Shown here piece by piece: positions 31,208 through 32,379 of a stretch of 32,379 nt of DNA (within the stretch, counting starts at the first letter, position 1; each line of letters starts with the position of its first letter). Position numbers and translations under genes: made by a program. The notes beneath the pieces were generated by a model, which did not search any database, had not been told where the DNA came from, and saw only the letters and a program-made list of their open reading frames with translations. The stretch is from Micromonospora sp. ATA32 (lineage in GTDB: Bacteria; Actinomycetota; Actinomycetes; Mycobacteriales; Micromonosporaceae), in NCBI GenBank assembly GCA_016802835.1, contig JAEVHO010000013.1, positions 1 through 32,379 of the forward strand, read 5' to 3'.

Positions 31208-32379
31208 TGCCCGGTCCCATCCAGCGCTGGCGGCGTCCCATCGCCGTCGCCACCACCGTGCTGCTCGTCGTGGCAGCCGGCATCGTCGTCTGGCGGCACG
31301 GTGCGCCCCAGCGGCAGGTTGTCGCCTACTTCACCCGGGCCGTCGGCGTCTTTCCCGGCTCCGACGTGCGGGTGCTGGGCGTACGGATCGGCGAGGTGGT
31401 GGCGGTGACCCCGCACGGCCGCACCGTGCGGGTGACGATGCGCTACGACCCCGAGATCGACATCCCGGCCGACGCTCAGGCGATCATCGTCCCGCCGAGC
31501 GTGGTCAGTGACCGGTACGTGCAGCTCACGCCCGCGTACACCGGCGGGACGGTCCTCAACGACGGCGCCGAACTGCCGGTGAGCCGGACCGCCTCGCCGA
31601 TGGAGATCGACGACATCTACCAGGCGCTCGACGAGTTCAACCGCGCGTTGGGCCCGCAGGGCGCGAACGCCGACGGCGCCCTGTCGAACCTCGTCGCCAC
31701 CGGCCGGGCCAACCTGGAGGGCAACGGCGCGAACCTGCACGACACCCTCGACGGGCTGTCGAAGGCCCTCACCACCCTCGCCGACGGACGGCAGGACCTG
31801 TTCGGCTCCGTCGCCAACCTGCAGCGGTTCACCACCGCCCTGGCCCGCAGCGACCAGCAGGTACGCGCCTTCAACCAGCAACTGGCCGACGTCGCCGAGC
31901 AGTTGGCCGGCGAAGGCGACGAGCTCGCCGCCGCGCTGCGTAACCTGGCCACCGCCCTGGCCGAAGTGACCACCTTCGTCAGGCAGAACCGCGCGCAACT
32001 GTCGTCCAACGTGGCGGCGCTGGCGGACATCACCGGCATCCTCGTCCGGCAGCAGAAGGCGGTCATCCAGATCCTCGACGTCGCGCCGCTCGCGCTGTCC
32101 AACCTGAACCTGGCCTACAACCCCCGCTCGGGCACCCTGGACACCCGGGACAACGCGCTGGGCCCGTACGACCCGGCCAGCTTCGCCTGTTCCCTGATGG
32201 TCGACCAACTGCCGGTGGCCCAGATCCCCGCCAAGTGCTTCGCGCTCGCGCAGACCCTGCAGGCGGGGCACCTGCCGATGACCGATCAGCTGCGCAAGCT
32301 GCTCAAGCTGCCGCCCGCCCTGCCGGGACCGGCCGCCCCGACGACCGGCACCGCCCCACCGGCCGGCTCCCCGCCGACC
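31207..32379 (+). CDS. Mce family protein, MceD position, partial
   Basis: The ATG at 31207 overlaps the last base of the MceC stop (TGATG) and the frame is open to the window edge, giving 391 residues so far. The N-terminal helix is PIAVATTVLLVVAAGIVVW. The MCE domain shows VVAYFTRAVGVFPGSDVRVL, GVRIGEVVAVTP and VVSDRYVQLTP. The helical part includes LDEFNRALGPQGANADGALS, typical of MceD. A C-terminal block with two Cys (SFACSLMVD, IPAKCFAL) is followed by a Pro/Ala-rich tail just before the edge. MceE (usually a lipoprotein) and MceF should follow outside the window. Confidence 0.92.
   Translation, partial: MPGPIQRWRRPIAVATTVLLVVAAGIVVWRHGAPQRQVVAYFTRAVGVFPGSDVRVLGVRIGEVVAVTPHGRTVRVTMRYDPEIDIPADAQAIIVPPSVVSDRYVQLTPAYTGGTVLNDGAELPVSRTASPMEIDDIYQALDEFNRALGPQGANADGALSNLVATGRANLEGNGANLHDTLDGLSKALTTLADGRQDLFGSVANLQRFTTALARSDQQVRAFNQQLADVAEQLAGEGDELAAALRNLATALAEVTTFVRQNRAQLSSNVAALADITGILVRQQKAVIQILDVAPLALSNLNLAYNPRSGTLDTRDNALGPYDPASFACSLMVDQLPVAQIPAKCFALAQTLQAGHLPMTDQLRKLLKLPPALPGPAAPTTGTAPPAGSPPT

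Noticed and set aside
1..32379. CRISPR arrays, rRNA genes, complete tRNA genes
   Set aside because: No regularly spaced repeats, rRNA motifs or complete cloverleaf sequences were seen on either strand.

Overview
The window is high-GC actinomycete DNA. Gene style (streptogrisin-type protease and glucanases with ricin-type lectin tails, a ShbA/SigD-type sigma factor with an RsdA-like anti-sigma protein, an mce lipid-uptake operon carrying its own ATPase, many TTG/GTG starts) suggests a Micromonosporaceae member such as Micromonospora. That placement is an inference from gene content; no 16S gene is present.

Layout. (1) Positions 1-4800 are a graveyard of mobile and broken genes: a partial VOC protein at the left edge, fragments of arsenate reductase, a decayed unknown gene, a short-chain dehydrogenase stub, at least four insertion-sequence transposases and a group II intron reverse transcriptase, plus one intact zinc alcohol dehydrogenase. 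(2) Positions 4800-13700 are ordinary accessory genes: LtrA, an SRPBCC protein, a broken DUF6924 gene, an iron-box-controlled EfeU/cupredoxin pair, a hemerythrin protein with a possible membrane anchor, DUF4383 and DUF2071 proteins, and a secreted beta-propeller glycosidase-like protein. (3) Positions 14000-15900 hold a GNAT remnant and an orphan sugar-binding lipoprotein followed by only a stub of its ABC ATPase. (4) Positions 15900-20900 are the most coherent accessory locus. A secreted S1 protease-RICIN gene and a GH16 glucanase-RICIN gene form one operon, and a GH64 beta-1,3-glucanase-RICIN gene is divergent from it. Two identical 12-bp LacI-type palindromes lie between them, each just downstream of a TTGACA element. 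Together this looks like a co-regulated fungal or yeast wall-lysis cassette. (5) Positions 20900-23340 hold a tRNA-like 3' remnant, a terminator hairpin and a large membrane protein with a C-terminal lipase-like domain. (6) Positions 23390-25160 hold a hypothetical remnant, an RsdA-like anti-sigma gene and its sigma factor. (7) From 25323 to the right edge runs an mce operon: ATPase, two YrbE permeases, MceA, MceB, MceC and a partial MceD, nearly all joined by stop/start overlaps.

A cross-cutting feature is that several otherwise healthy genes (efeU end, cupredoxin lipoprotein, S1 protease twice, GH64, mce ATPase) are each split by an apparent single missing base. This is most easily explained by residual indel errors in the assembly, although true decay cannot be excluded from sequence alone. 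One such indel joins the protease and GH16 genes into a false 852-residue open frame.
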